DNA from: Planctomycetota bacterium
GTDB taxonomy: Bacteria; Planctomycetota; Planctomycetia; Pirellulales; Pirellulaceae
DNA length: 55,487 bases
Reading direction: 5' to 3'
NCBI GenBank assembly: GCA_016872775.1
Contig: VGZA01000039.1
Location: forward strand, 1-55,487
Part shown: positions 35,499 to 44,155 of the stretch, piece after piece
Position numbering within the stretch: position 1 is the first letter of the stretch
Layout of the letters: every line of letters starts with the position of its first letter
Translations under genes and position numbers: made by a program
Notes under the pieces: generated by a model
Told to the model about the DNA's origin: nothing
What the model saw: the letters and a program-made list of their open reading frames with translations, nothing else
Database searches by the model: none

Positions 35499-35909
35499 TC
35501 AGAGTTCCGCCAGCGTGCCGGTGCTGGTTGCGAAACGGTCCACATCCAAGCCGAGTTGTTGCAGCAGGGACACTTGTTGCAGCAGGGACACGTAGAGATT
35601 GCTCAACGGCGGATGGCTGGCCAGATCGAACGCCAGGTGCTGTCCATGGTCGAAATCGCCGCTGGCGTAGGTCACGATCTGCCGGATCAGCGCTCGGGCG
35701 AGCTGATCCTTGTCGTCCAGCAGGATCCGTTTGTACTCGTCGATATTGCGGAATTGCCGGCCGTCGCGCAGTTCGCCCCAGCATTCCACCGGCTTGCCGC
35801 GCGCTCGAACGATCCCGAAATGTGACTGGAAGCACAGCATTACCGCCCAGTTATACCGGAACCGTGGCAGCCTGCCTTGTCGATAGTTATCAAGGCCGAC
35901 GTTGGTCAA
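35499..35909 (-). pseudogene. Fragment of a DUF1588/DUF1585 (PSD1-type) protein
   Basis: The middle of this 136-codon frame reads RGKPVECWGELRDGRQFRNI then DEYKRILLDDKDQLARALI, then RQIVTYASGDFDHGQ. This closely resembles the end of the DUF1588/DUF1585 region in long planctomycete cytochrome-like proteins. The flanks do not continue the family: the N-terminal 35 residues and the C-terminal 45 residues are unrelated, and the usual final helix motif is absent. The frame begins with TTG and overlaps the dodecin stop, so it has no credible start. An 18-bp tandem duplication lies inside it. This is most simply a decayed, truncated gene remnant. Confidence 0.65.
35556..35591. repeat. Perfect 18-bp tandem duplication
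   Basis: The unit ttgttgcagcagggacac occurs twice in a row (35556-35573 and 35574-35591). On the minus strand it encodes a repeated VSLLQQ inside the PSD1-type remnant. A perfect duplication suggests a recent slip. Confidence 0.95.
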
Positions 35910-36133
35910 TGCTTCTCGTGCAATTCGGGATGGTACTTGAACGACACTTTCAGCTTCACGCGGTAGGAAACGACTCTGCCGTCATCGATCTGTACGTCGA
36001 ACTTTTCGACCTCTCCGATCCGCAGGTCCTGCAGGTGCCGGGAGGTCTCTTGGACCACTTTTGTGACCGCGTCTTCCCACGATTTCGTGCTGGTTCCAAC
36101 CAACTCGATCACTTTGTAGAGATGCTCAGTCAT
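35906..36133 (-). CDS. Dodecin-family flavin-binding protein
   Basis: A 75-residue protein that matches dodecins: MTEHLYKVIELVGTS at the N-terminus, W19 in the SWEDAV motif where flavin stacks, and a C-terminal strand ending in SYRVKLKVSFKYHPE. Dodecins form dodecameric shells that store or buffer flavins in the cytoplasm. A strong ribosome-binding site (AAGGAG) lies just upstream of the ATG. Length is typical. It is divergent from the DUF1501 gene at 36452. Confidence 0.92.
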   Translation of the reverse strand: MTEHLYKVIELVGTSTKSWEDAVTKVVQETSRHLQDLRIGEVEKFDVQIDDGRVVSYRVKLKVSFKYHPELHEKH

Positions 36134-36451
36134 GGCCCACTCCTTTGCATTAGAGAATCTTTCGAACTATGCCTTTCGGGACGGGATCACGCCGGATTCC
36201 TGCCACGACTGAGTAATAAAGCAGCACTATTCGTGCCAAAAAACGGACGGCCCTCACCCTTGGCACCCATGAGCCCTCATCCGCGGCACCCATGAGCCGG
36301 GCCCTCGGATGCCGTTAGAAAAAGTCGGCGGTTTGTCTGTTGGCTTTTGGGGGTTCCGCGTAGATTGTGGATAGGGGCGTGAGGGCCAGTTTGGCGTTGT
36401 CGGCTCGGATCGTCGGTTGAATTCTCACAAGGAATCGCAAGAGCGGAACCC
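36134..36451. other. Divergent intergenic region with 14-bp direct repeat
   Basis: This 318-base gap between the dodecin gene and the third DUF1501 gene contains two copies of ggcacccatgagcc (36262-36275 and 36285-36298). The region around them, gccctcacccttggcaccc, resembles the arm sequence of the inverted repeat at 9473-9637. No gene or promoter could be fixed. Confidence 0.6.
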
Positions 36452-38017
36452 ATGGGCCAACAGAGGCGATCGTTGAGTTTGGGGCGACGTGAGCTTTTGC
36501 GCGCGGCCGGATTGGGGGTCGTTGGAGCCGGCGTTGGCGCGGGTCGGTTGGAGGGTAATGCGGCATTGTCCGATCCGCCAAGTGCGGTACGACCCGCCGC
36601 GAAGGCGCGTGCGACCTCGGTTGTGTTTATCTTTCAATCTGGCGGTCCCTCACAATTCGAGACCTTTGACCCAAAGCCGGATTGTCCCAGCGAGATTCGC
36701 GGCGAGTATGGCACGATCGCGACGCGTCTGGCCGGTATTCGATTCTGCGAGTACTTGCCGCGTCTGGCGGACAGGCTCGATCGGTTCTCGCTAGTGCGCA
36801 CGATGTACCATCCGGCCGATCGGGCGTTTCGCAACGAGCACAGCAGTTGCCATTACCTGCTGCATACGGGGACGACGACGTTGCCGGTGGGGGACACGAA
36901 CGCCACGATCGCCGCTCCCCGAGTGGAGCGAATCGCCTGGCCGAGCATCGGCGCGCTCATCAGTTATGCGGCGCCGACCGACGCGCATGTCGGCTGGCCG
37001 GCGGTGGTCGAGATTCCCCGAGGCAACTTGATGAACTATCCTGGCCGCGAGCCGGGCATTCTGGGACCGCGCTTCGGCCGGTGGGGAGTGGATCTGGCGG
37101 CGAAATGCAATGCCAAGGACGCGGGCGGTTCCTGCCCGAACTGTTACAGCCACGACGATCCCAACGATCCCGCCAGGGCGCCGGGTCCGGGCCCCAATGC
37201 CTGGTGGGACAATACAAGTTGCCGCAAGCCCGATTTCCACCTGCCATCCCTGGGGGAGCTGCGCGACTTCTCGATGCCGCGGATGTCGGCGCGGTCGGAC
37301 CTGCTACGGCAGTTGGATGAATTGCGCAGTGGTCAGCATGCGCCGATCGCCACGCCGGCGTCCCGGGCGTGGCTGGCGCAGCGCGAACAGGCTTTGCGAT
37401 TGTTGTCGTCTTGCCAGCCGGGGGCGGACAATCCCTTCGACCTGACGCAGGAAAGTGACGCGACCCGCGACCTTTACGGGCGCGAGGAATGGGGGCAAGC
37501 CTTTCTGGTGGCGCGGAGGCTGGTGCAGGCCGGTGTGCGGATGGTGCAGGTAAATCTGCGCGGCTGGGATACGCACCAGAACGCGTTTCGCGATCTCAAG
37601 GCCAAACTCCTGCCTTCGATCGATCATTGCCTGAGTGGCTTTCTGGACGATCTATCCCAGCGAGGGCTCTTGGACTCGACGCTGGTTGTGATGTGTGGCG
37701 AGATGGGCCGGACTCCCAAAATCTCGCCGATTGCCGTCGGCGGCAAGAATGCTTCGGGAGAGGTTTTCACACCCGGGCGGCACCATTGGGGCGACGTGTT
37801 TCCCTGTTTCTTTGCCGGAGGCGGCATCCAGCCTGGCCGCGTGATCGGCTCTACCGACGCGCAGGGCGGAGTTCCGGCGACCGACGGTTATACGCCCGCG
37901 GAATTCGCCGCCACCATTTTCCATCTGTTGGGAATCGACCGGGACCTCGAATTTCGTGACGAAGCGGGACGGCCCCACCGCGTTTACCGCGGCGAGCCGA
38001 TCACGGCTCTGCTTTGA
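36452..38017 (+). CDS. DUF1501 Tat-exported protein
   Basis: A 521-residue DUF1501 protein, longer than the two others here. RR at 12-13 (LGRRELLRAAG) and the AGLGVVGAGVGAG segment mark a Tat signal. Motifs are FIFQSGGPSQFETFDPKPD, REEWGQAFLVARRLVQAGVR, RGWDTHQNAF, VVMCGEMGRTP and HHWGDVFPCFFAGGGIQPG. An inserted Cys-containing segment (CNAKDAGGSCPNCYSHD, about 217-233) could bind a metal. The 3' end overlaps the convergent CobA-HemD gene by 17 bases. Confidence 0.92.
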   Translation: MGQQRRSLSLGRRELLRAAGLGVVGAGVGAGRLEGNAALSDPPSAVRPAAKARATSVVFIFQSGGPSQFETFDPKPDCPSEIRGEYGTIATRLAGIRFCEYLPRLADRLDRFSLVRTMYHPADRAFRNEHSSCHYLLHTGTTTLPVGDTNATIAAPRVERIAWPSIGALISYAAPTDAHVGWPAVVEIPRGNLMNYPGREPGILGPRFGRWGVDLAAKCNAKDAGGSCPNCYSHDDPNDPARAPGPGPNAWWDNTSCRKPDFHLPSLGELRDFSMPRMSARSDLLRQLDELRSGQHAPIATPASRAWLAQREQALRLLSSCQPGADNPFDLTQESDATRDLYGREEWGQAFLVARRLVQAGVRMVQVNLRGWDTHQNAFRDLKAKLLPSIDHCLSGFLDDLSQRGLLDSTLVVMCGEMGRTPKISPIAVGGKNASGEVFTPGRHHWGDVFPCFFAGGGIQPGRVIGSTDAQGGVPATDGYTPAEFAATIFHLLGIDRDLEFRDEAGRPHRVYRGEPITALL

Positions 38018-39554
38018 CCGCATCCCTTTGGATCGCATCGACGATGCCCTGCATCGTATGGACCTGCGATTCGACGGTCGCAGGAAAACCCAATTCGGCC
38101 AGCGTCGCACTGGTCACCGGACTGATGCTGACAATCCGAGTCTTCAGCAGGCTCTCGCCGAAGAACCTCGCCAGCGCCTGAGCGATCGACGAGCTGGTTA
38201 CGACGGTCCAGTCCACCTTGCCGGACCGCATCAACGCGGCGATTTCCTCGTCGGCTGCTTCCACGTCAATGCTGGAATAGGCGACCACCGAACGAACGAG
38301 TGCCCCTGCCTGCGCCAGTGTATCGCTGAGCAGTTCCCGTCCGCGGCTTGCCCGCACCAGGAGTACCTGCTTGCCTGCCACCTGATCCTGCAGAGCTTCG
38401 GCCAGTGCCTCCGCGCGGTATTCGTTCGGCACACAGTCGGCGCGCAGGCCGTAGGACTCCAGAGCGGCGGCCGTCCCGGGACCGATCGCAGCGATTGACG
38501 AACGGCCAAGCTGGCGGGCGTCGAAACCACGATCCCGAAGTCGGTTCATGAACCAGTCCACGCCATTGGAACTACTGAAAACAATCCATGCATAGGACGG
38601 AAGTTCGCGGATCGCGTCGTCGACCGGTTGCCAGTCGGCGGGGGGACCGATCGTAATTGCGGGTTGGTTCAGGACGCGCGCTCCGAGCCTCTCGAGCGGT
38701 TCGATCAGTTCCTGCGATTGTGCGGCGGGGCGGGCCACGAGGATCGTCTGCCCGAACAGCAGTCGATGCGAGAACCAATTCAAGTGGCCGGCCAACGAAA
38801 CGACTTTGCCGACAACGAAGATGGCAGGTGGACGCAATTTGGGTGGACCCTCGACCCGCTGCGCGACCTCATCCAATCGGCATTCGATGATCGTTTGATC
38901 GGGGTGGCTGCAGCGGCGGATGATCGCGACCGGTGTCTGGGGATCCAGGCCGCCTTCGATCAATCGCAAGGACCATTGCTCGGCCGTGGTCACTCCCATG
39001 TAGAATACGAGCGTCCCGGGAAAACGCCCGAGCATCGCGTAGTCGAGACTGGACGACGTTTTATCATGGTCCTCCTGGCCGGTGACCAGCGCGACCGCCG
39101 AGGAGATTTCGCGGTGGGTCAGCGGGATGCCGGCATAGGCTCCCGCCGCCAGCCCGGCCGAGATGCCCGGCACGACTTCGAACGGGATGTTTGCCTCGAC
39201 TAATGCCTGCAGTTCTTCGGCACCGTGACCAAAGACGATCGGGTCCCCACCCTTCAGCCGGACCACTGTTAGCCCCTGGCGGGCTTTGGAGATTACAAGT
39301 TGGTTAACTTCGGATGGAGGCCAGATCCGGGATCGGCCGTGTTGCCCTAAACAGATTCTTTCCGCGGCGGGTGGGGCATGTCCGAGTATCGACGGGTTCA
39401 CCAGGTAGTCGTAGATCACGCATTCGGCCTTCCGGAGGCACTGCGCTCCCCGGAGGGTCAAAAGGTCCGGCGCGCCGGGGCCGGCGCCGACCAGGTAGAC
39501 GATTCCCTTGGTGGCGGACGGGTGAGTTGATGTGGGGGTTGAATTGTCGGACAT
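38001..39554 (-). CDS. CobA-HemD fusion: uroporphyrinogen-III methyltransferase and synthase
   Basis: A 517-residue bifunctional enzyme at the tetrapyrrole branch point. Residues about 16-260 form the SAM-dependent uroporphyrinogen-III C-methyltransferase, with GAGPGAPDLLT (23-33), VRLKGGDPIVFGHG and VPGISAGLAAGAYAGIPLTHR motifs. Residues about 265-510 form uroporphyrinogen-III synthase. One half makes uroporphyrinogen III for heme; the other methylates it toward siroheme and cobalamin. Such fusions are known in several phyla. The gene is isolated from other heme genes in this window. The local abundance of heme proteins may be coincidence. Confidence 0.93.
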   Translation of the reverse strand: MSDNSTPTSTHPSATKGIVYLVGAGPGAPDLLTLRGAQCLRKAECVIYDYLVNPSILGHAPPAAERICLGQHGRSRIWPPSEVNQLVISKARQGLTVVRLKGGDPIVFGHGAEELQALVEANIPFEVVPGISAGLAAGAYAGIPLTHREISSAVALVTGQEDHDKTSSSLDYAMLGRFPGTLVFYMGVTTAEQWSLRLIEGGLDPQTPVAIIRRCSHPDQTIIECRLDEVAQRVEGPPKLRPPAIFVVGKVVSLAGHLNWFSHRLLFGQTILVARPAAQSQELIEPLERLGARVLNQPAITIGPPADWQPVDDAIRELPSYAWIVFSSSNGVDWFMNRLRDRGFDARQLGRSSIAAIGPGTAAALESYGLRADCVPNEYRAEALAEALQDQVAGKQVLLVRASRGRELLSDTLAQAGALVRSVVAYSSIDVEAADEEIAALMRSGKVDWTVVTSSSIAQALARFFGESLLKTRIVSISPVTSATLAELGFPATVESQVHTMQGIVDAIQRDAVKAEP

Positions 39555-39759
39555 GTCCCACGATTGGACACACCCGGCTGCGAAATCGCAAGGGTGTCCA
39601 CTCGCGGCGGCGCAGGACCATCCGTGCGACGCCTATTTGTGGATCGAGTTGGCTGCTGTTAGAATGGTGTGGCGCCACTGCCACGCGTCCGCCGTTGCCT
39701 TGACGCCTTGGTGTCCGCGGCGGCGAGTCGACGACCGCGAAATCCCGCAGGACTTGTCT

Positions 39760-41418
39760 ATGGCGAGCGACCGACCTTCCAGCGATACGATGGCACCCGC
39801 CCTGCGTCGAAGACTGCAGCATTGCTATCAGCACGGCTGCAAGCTGATGGAAAAGGACGAATATGATTACGATTACGCGCACGCGATGTTTGCCGAGTGC
39901 ATCGTGCGCGATCCGGGTAACCTGGTCTACGTTGAAGCCTTCCTCACCAACCTGGAGCGGAAGTACGGAGCCAACAAGAAGGGCAGCCGATTTCCGACGT
40001 TGGGCGGGAAAAAGTCGGCTTTGAAGAAGGCGGCTGGAAAAAAGAACTGGGACGACGTCCTCAAGCTGGGGCCGGATGTTCTCAAATCGAATCCCTGGGA
40101 TGTCCCGACGCTGCGCGCGATGGCGGAGGCCTGCGAAGCGTTTGACTACAAGGAAGTGGAGCTGCGCTATTTGCGCATGGCGTTGGATACCAACCCGAAG
40201 GACCCGGACGTGAATCGCCATTGCGCGCAGTCGTTGCAGCGGATGGGCCAGTTCGATCAGGCAATTGTTTGCTGGCATCGGGTCGAGGAAGCGCGGAAGA
40301 ACGACCAGGAAGCGCCGAAGATGATCGCGCTGTTGCAGATGGAGAAAACCCGGGCCAAGGCGGGATTTGGACCAGCGTTAGCGGTCGGAGGTTCCAAGCC
40401 GCCGCAGGCGCGGCAGGCCGCGGCGGCAAAAACAACGGGGTCGACGACTGCCACCGGGTCCACGACGGCCACGGGGTCGACGGGAAGCGCCCATCCGCCA
40501 GGCGACGCGGCGCAAGGAGATCTTTCGGGCAATGACCGCGCGTCTTCGGAGGCGTCGGCGACGGCAGGAGCGATCCCGCAATCCGGTTCCGGTCTGGCCA
40601 AGTCCGCGACCAGGCAGACCGATGGCGTTGCCGCCAGTCCGAAATCCGCGGACCCTGGAACCGAGGAGGGGGCCGAGCACCGACGGCGCGAAGTGACCCT
40701 GACGCCCCGGCAACAATTGGAACAGCGGCTGCTGGAGTTTCCCGAGGATACCGCGGCGGCCCTTAAGTTGTCTCAACTCCACCTCGAGGAAGAACGTGCC
40801 GCCGACGCGGAACGCGTGCTGGCCAAGGCGCTCGCCGCGTCGGGGAACGATTTGCAGGTTCGGGAGCGGCTCGAGGAAGTAATGGTGATCAAGCAGCGGC
40901 AGCGACTTCGGGTGGCGGAACGGCTGGCTGAACGCGAAAAAACCGACGCCTCCGTGCAGCTCGTCGCGCAGCTGCGCCAGGAAACGACACGAGCGGAACT
41001 TGATTTCTACGTCGTCCGATCGGAACGGTATCCGCAAGATCTGACGATCAAGCACCAACTGGGATTACGACTGCGGCGGGTAGGCAACCTGGCGGAGGCG
41101 GCCAAGGTGCAACTGGAGGCCGCTCAATCGGGACCATTTCGCGCAGCGGCGTACCTTGAGCTGGGCGAATGTCTGCAGACATTGAAGCAATACCCGAAAG
41201 CGTTCGAGGCGTATAAGCGGGCAATGGCCTCGGCTGCGGAGAGCGAGAACGCCGAATTGAGGAAATTGGCGATCTATCGCGCAGGCATCCTGGCGGGCGG
41301 GTTGAAGGAATTCCCGATTGCCGAAAAACTGTTCCAGGACCTGTTGGACCTCGATCCGCAGTACAAAGATACCCGTGACCGGCTGGACAAGATCGCTCAG
41401 ATTCGCCATAACGGTTGA
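39760..41418 (+). CDS. TPR-type repeat protein
   Basis: A 552-residue, probably cytoplasmic protein with no signal peptide. The N-terminal part (about 1-190) has TPR-like helices (FDYKEVELRYLRMALDTNPKDPD, FDQAIVCWHRVEEA), and the C-terminal part (about 290-550) has more TPR or coiled helices (LKLSQLHLEEERAADAERVLAKAL). Between them is a low-complexity linker rich in Thr, Gly, Ser and Ala, built partly from an 18-bp DNA repeat. It sits just upstream of rpsT. The ATG at 39760 is preferred; the in-frame start at 39532 would overlap the CobA-HemD gene. The role is probably as a protein-interaction scaffold. Confidence 0.8.
   Translation: MASDRPSSDTMAPALRRRLQHCYQHGCKLMEKDEYDYDYAHAMFAECIVRDPGNLVYVEAFLTNLERKYGANKKGSRFPTLGGKKSALKKAAGKKNWDDVLKLGPDVLKSNPWDVPTLRAMAEACEAFDYKEVELRYLRMALDTNPKDPDVNRHCAQSLQRMGQFDQAIVCWHRVEEARKNDQEAPKMIALLQMEKTRAKAGFGPALAVGGSKPPQARQAAAAKTTGSTTATGSTTATGSTGSAHPPGDAAQGDLSGNDRASSEASATAGAIPQSGSGLAKSATRQTDGVAASPKSADPGTEEGAEHRRREVTLTPRQQLEQRLLEFPEDTAAALKLSQLHLEEERAADAERVLAKALAASGNDLQVRERLEEVMVIKQRQRLRVAERLAEREKTDASVQLVAQLRQETTRAELDFYVVRSERYPQDLTIKHQLGLRLRRVGNLAEAAKVQLEAAQSGPFRAAAYLELGECLQTLKQYPKAFEAYKRAMASAAESENAELRKLAIYRAGILAGGLKEFPIAEKLFQDLLDLDPQYKDTRDRLDKIAQIRHNG
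40438..40473. repeat. 18-bp imperfect tandem repeat inside the TPR gene
   Basis: Units 40438-40455 and 40456-40473 differ at a few positions, and a partial third copy follows. They encode the GSTTAT repeats of the flexible linker. Confidence 0.85.
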
Positions 41419-41463
41419 TTCACAGGTAATCGAGTTTCCATTGGTTGAGAGCAGACGACGAAC

Positions 41464-41763
41464 ATGGCGCATTCCAAAAGTGCAAAGAAACGGCATAAGA
41501 AAAACGTAGCGCGACGAACGGTGAACCGTGCCGTGCGCTCGACCCTGAAAACCCATGTAACTCGCGTTCGTGACGCGGTGACCGCCAAGGATTTCGGGTT
41601 GGCCGATACGGAAGCCCGGCTGACGGCGACGAAACTCGATCGGGCTGCCGCGCGTGGCGTAATTCATAAGAACGCCGCTTCCCGCACGAAATCACGGCTG
41701 CAACACCTGATCCGCTCCGCGAAGACCGCGGGGGCACCGGCCAAGCCGGCGCCTTCGAAGTAA
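41464..41763 (+). CDS. rpsT: 30S ribosomal protein bS20
   Basis: A 99-residue basic protein that matches bacterial S20: MAHSKSAKKRHKKNVARR at the N-terminus, the VKTH/LKTHV helix, the KLDRAAARGVIHKNAASR block and the SRL end. It binds the 5' domain of 16S rRNA in the small subunit. The last ten residues (Ala/Pro/Lys-rich) are a lineage-specific tail. No strong Shine-Dalgarno is visible. Its 3' flank contains two copies of ttctgaagaagc (41764-41775, 41778-41789). Confidence 0.95.
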   Translation: MAHSKSAKKRHKKNVARRTVNRAVRSTLKTHVTRVRDAVTAKDFGLADTEARLTATKLDRAAARGVIHKNAASRTKSRLQHLIRSAKTAGAPAKPAPSK

Positions 41764-42048
41764 TTCTGAAGAAGCCATTCTGAAGAAGCGGTGCGCCGCG
41801 GGTGGGGCGTGCTCCCGAGCCTGTGCGCGGTCGAACCGCGGCCTTGTCAGGGCTGCGCTTCACGCACGGTTACGAGTTTACCCTGGCCATTCTCCGCGTA
41901 CGATTTGGCCTTGGCTTGTCACACTGCCGCATTGGGAAGACAATACCGGTCGTATTGCCGGCGGGCGTGGGCCAGGATTTCCGGGACGGTGGCTCGGTGC
42001 TTTTCCCCGTCGGGTTGCGCGACCCGTTGTGAGGATCGAGGCACATCG
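41764..42048. other. Intergenic gap after rpsT with short repeats
   Basis: The gap begins with two copies of ttctgaagaagc separated by two bases. At 41808-41825 the sequence gtgctcccgagcctgtgc resembles the arms of the inverted repeat at 9473-9637. A minus-strand open frame ends at 41919, but there is no ribosome-binding site and I do not call it a gene. Confidence 0.5.
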
Positions 42049-42822
42049 ATGAAGACTGCGTTCGCAATCGGGGCACATCCGGACGACATCGAAATTTTCA
42101 TGGCCGGGACGTTGCTGTTGCTGCGCAATGCCGGCTATTCGATCCATTACATGACGCTGGCGGACGGCTGTTGTGGTTCGACCGAGCATGGGCGGCAGGT
42201 GACTGCGGCGATCCGGCGCGAGGAGGGCAAGCGGGCGGCCGCCAGCGTGGGCGCGACGTTCCATGAGAGCCTGTGTCACGACCTAGAGATCTTCTACGAA
42301 CCGAAGACGCTGGCCCGACTGGCATCGGTGGTTCGCAGTGTGGCGCCCGATATCATTCTCACGCACCCACCCTCCGATTACATGGAGGACCATACGAACA
42401 CCTGCCGACTCGTGGTGTCCGCCGCTTTTGCTCGCGGCATGCCGAACTTTGTCGTCGATCCACCCCGCCGTACCACCTCGGGCAAAGTCACCATCTACCA
42501 TGCGCAGCCGTTTTGGAACTGTGACCAGTTGCGTCGGCGCGTGGAGCCAGATATTTTTGTCGACGTTTCCGAAGTTGAGGAACAGAAAGTGGCCATGTTG
42601 GCCCATCATCAGAGCCAGAAAAAGTGGCTGGATGAAAGCCAAGGGCACGACTCGTACCTGGCGACGCTGCGCCAACTGGACGAGGAAGTGGGACGGATGT
42701 CGGGGTTATTCAAGTATGCGGAAGGGTGGCGCCGCCATTTGCACCTGGGCTTTTGTGGAGAGAACGACGATCCCCTGCGTGAGAGTCTTCCCAACCGCGT
42801 GCTGCCCGCCGCGGGAATCTAG
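42049..42822 (+). CDS. PIG-L/LmbE-family zinc deacetylase
   Basis: A 257-residue cytoplasmic hydrolase of the PIG-L family, which removes acetyl groups from GlcNAc-type sugars and related amides. The zinc motif AHPDD is at residues 9-13, and the second ligand region reads DYMEDHTNTC. H10, D13 and the later His are predicted ligands, with D12 as general base. BshB-like enzymes of bacillithiol synthesis belong to the same family, but the substrate here is unknown. The ATG at 42049 gives the canonical N-terminus. Confidence 0.9.
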   Translation: MKTAFAIGAHPDDIEIFMAGTLLLLRNAGYSIHYMTLADGCCGSTEHGRQVTAAIRREEGKRAAASVGATFHESLCHDLEIFYEPKTLARLASVVRSVAPDIILTHPPSDYMEDHTNTCRLVVSAAFARGMPNFVVDPPRRTTSGKVTIYHAQPFWNCDQLRRRVEPDIFVDVSEVEEQKVAMLAHHQSQKKWLDESQGHDSYLATLRQLDEEVGRMSGLFKYAEGWRRHLHLGFCGENDDPLRESLPNRVLPAAGI

Positions 42823-42846
42823 CCGACGGGAATTGGAGGTAGAACG

Positions 42847-43326
42847 TTGTCGTCGGCCGAACGAGACTTCCAGGCGATGTGTGATCGTAATCACTTCATC
42901 GTCGATCCGGAATCGCAATTACGTTTGCTGGACGGCTTCGCCTGGCTCTATCGGCGCCGCACCGATCAGTTCGGAAATGGACGACTGGTTCGCAACGTAT
43001 TTGAACGGGCGGTTCGGCAAATGGCGAATCGCATTGCGGGACAGGCTCCGCTTACCAGCGAGTTGCTGACCACCTTTCGAGTCTCGGATGTTGTCTTTGA
43101 GGAGATCCCCGTTGAGGGGTCGCGCCCCGCGGGCGGTACGGTCGCCGCCCGGAACGGTGCCGCCGGCGGCACCGAGCAGGGTCCGTTCGAGTGCCCTCAG
43201 CAGTTCCAGTTCGCCTGCGACAAGTGCCAGAAAATGAACGCTGGAGGCCGGAATCTGATCGGCAAGAAAGTCCGCTGTGGACACTGTGGCGCGCGGTTCG
43301 TGGCGAATTGGGGCGAGCCCGATTAG
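42847..43326 (+). CDS. Stand-alone CbxX/CfxQ-type AAA lid domain with zinc ribbon
   Basis: A 159-residue protein starting with TTG, supported by a strong GGAGGT site 6 bases upstream. Residues about 1-80 (FIVDPESQLRLLDGFAWLYRR, GNGRLVRNVFERAVRQMANRI) closely match the C-terminal lid of CbxX/CfxQ-type AAA ATPases. There is no P-loop, Walker B or ring domain before it. A linker of about 30 residues is Gly/Ala-rich. The C-terminus has CDKCQKMNAGG and VRCGHCG, a four-Cys zinc ribbon. It may be an adaptor for an AAA partner encoded elsewhere. It lies 24 bases after the PIG-L gene, so the two may form an operon. The function is unknown. Confidence 0.7.
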   Translation: MSSAERDFQAMCDRNHFIVDPESQLRLLDGFAWLYRRRTDQFGNGRLVRNVFERAVRQMANRIAGQAPLTSELLTTFRVSDVVFEEIPVEGSRPAGGTVAARNGAAGGTEQGPFECPQQFQFACDKCQKMNAGGRNLIGKKVRCGHCGARFVANWGEPD

Positions 43327-43460
43327 CCCATACTTGGATGAATAGATGCGGTTGCCGGCCTTACCGGCTGACGATTCCGCGGTTTTGGATTAGACTGTTG
43401 GGCTTCCTCAGAAGTACTTTCAGCCCGTGGCCGTTTTCCCAACCGACGAGGTCGTCGCTG

Positions 43461-44036
43461 ATGAAATTTTCTGTTATTGCGTCGATTCTACTCACCGCGG
43501 TCTGCTGGGGCGTGTATGGACCTGTGCTGCATTTCGGGCAGCAGGCGATGGAAATGAGTCGCTTGCGGGCATTCCTGTGCGTTGGACTGGCGTACTTTGT
43601 GATCGCCGTCATCGCGCCGCTGGTGATGCTGAGAGGCATGGAGACCGACAAGGCGTTTTCCATGTCGGGGGTCTTCTGGAGTTCGCTTGCCGGTGCCGCG
43701 GGTGCTGTGGGCGCACTGGGGATCATCTTGGCGATGTCCAATGGTGGCAAGCCGGTCTACGTGATGCCGCTGGTGTTCGGCCTGGCCCCCGTGGTCAACT
43801 CGTTCTTCACAATTTATGTCAACAAGAAATGGAATGAAATCAGCCCCTGGTTCCTGTCCGGCCTGATCCTGGTGGGGTTGGGCGCGGCGATGGTGCTGTT
43901 TTTTGCGCCCAGTTCTGGCCCCGCGCATGGCCCACCGCCAAAAAAAGACGATGCGGGCACGTCGGAACCTCCGGCCCGGTCCCCCGGCGGTGATTCGGCG
44001 GAATCCAAGTCGGATGCCGGCGAGGACGCGAAGTAG
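43461..44036 (+). CDS. Small DMT/EamA-like membrane protein
   Basis: A 191-residue inner-membrane protein with five predicted spans (about 4-22, 36-58, 70-92, 98-118, 125-143). The GLAPVVNSFFTIY segment recalls the end of one EamA repeat of drug/metabolite transporters. The usual second half is absent, so it would have to dimerise or act as a half-transporter. The C-terminal 45 residues are a hydrophilic Pro/Asp/Glu/Ser tail. The upstream extension of the frame overlaps the zinc-ribbon gene and is rejected. Confidence 0.72.
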   Translation: MKFSVIASILLTAVCWGVYGPVLHFGQQAMEMSRLRAFLCVGLAYFVIAVIAPLVMLRGMETDKAFSMSGVFWSSLAGAAGAVGALGIILAMSNGGKPVYVMPLVFGLAPVVNSFFTIYVNKKWNEISPWFLSGLILVGLGAAMVLFFAPSSGPAHGPPPKKDDAGTSEPPARSPGGDSAESKSDAGEDAK

Positions 44037-44155
44037 GAATCGGAGGATCGTTAATCGCCGTTTGCAGGGTTGGAGCGTTCATAACAGGTTAATTTCCGGG
44101 CCGCGTTGCGGCTCTAGAGTAAGCCGCGCAGTGGGGATCAAGACGGACGCCGCCG

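Noticed and set aside
41919-42044. Minus-strand 41-codon frame with GTG start (EILAHARRQYDRYCLPN)
   Set aside because: The composition looks coding, but no ribosome-binding site was seen and it is antisense to the PIG-L leader. It may be a fragment; not called.
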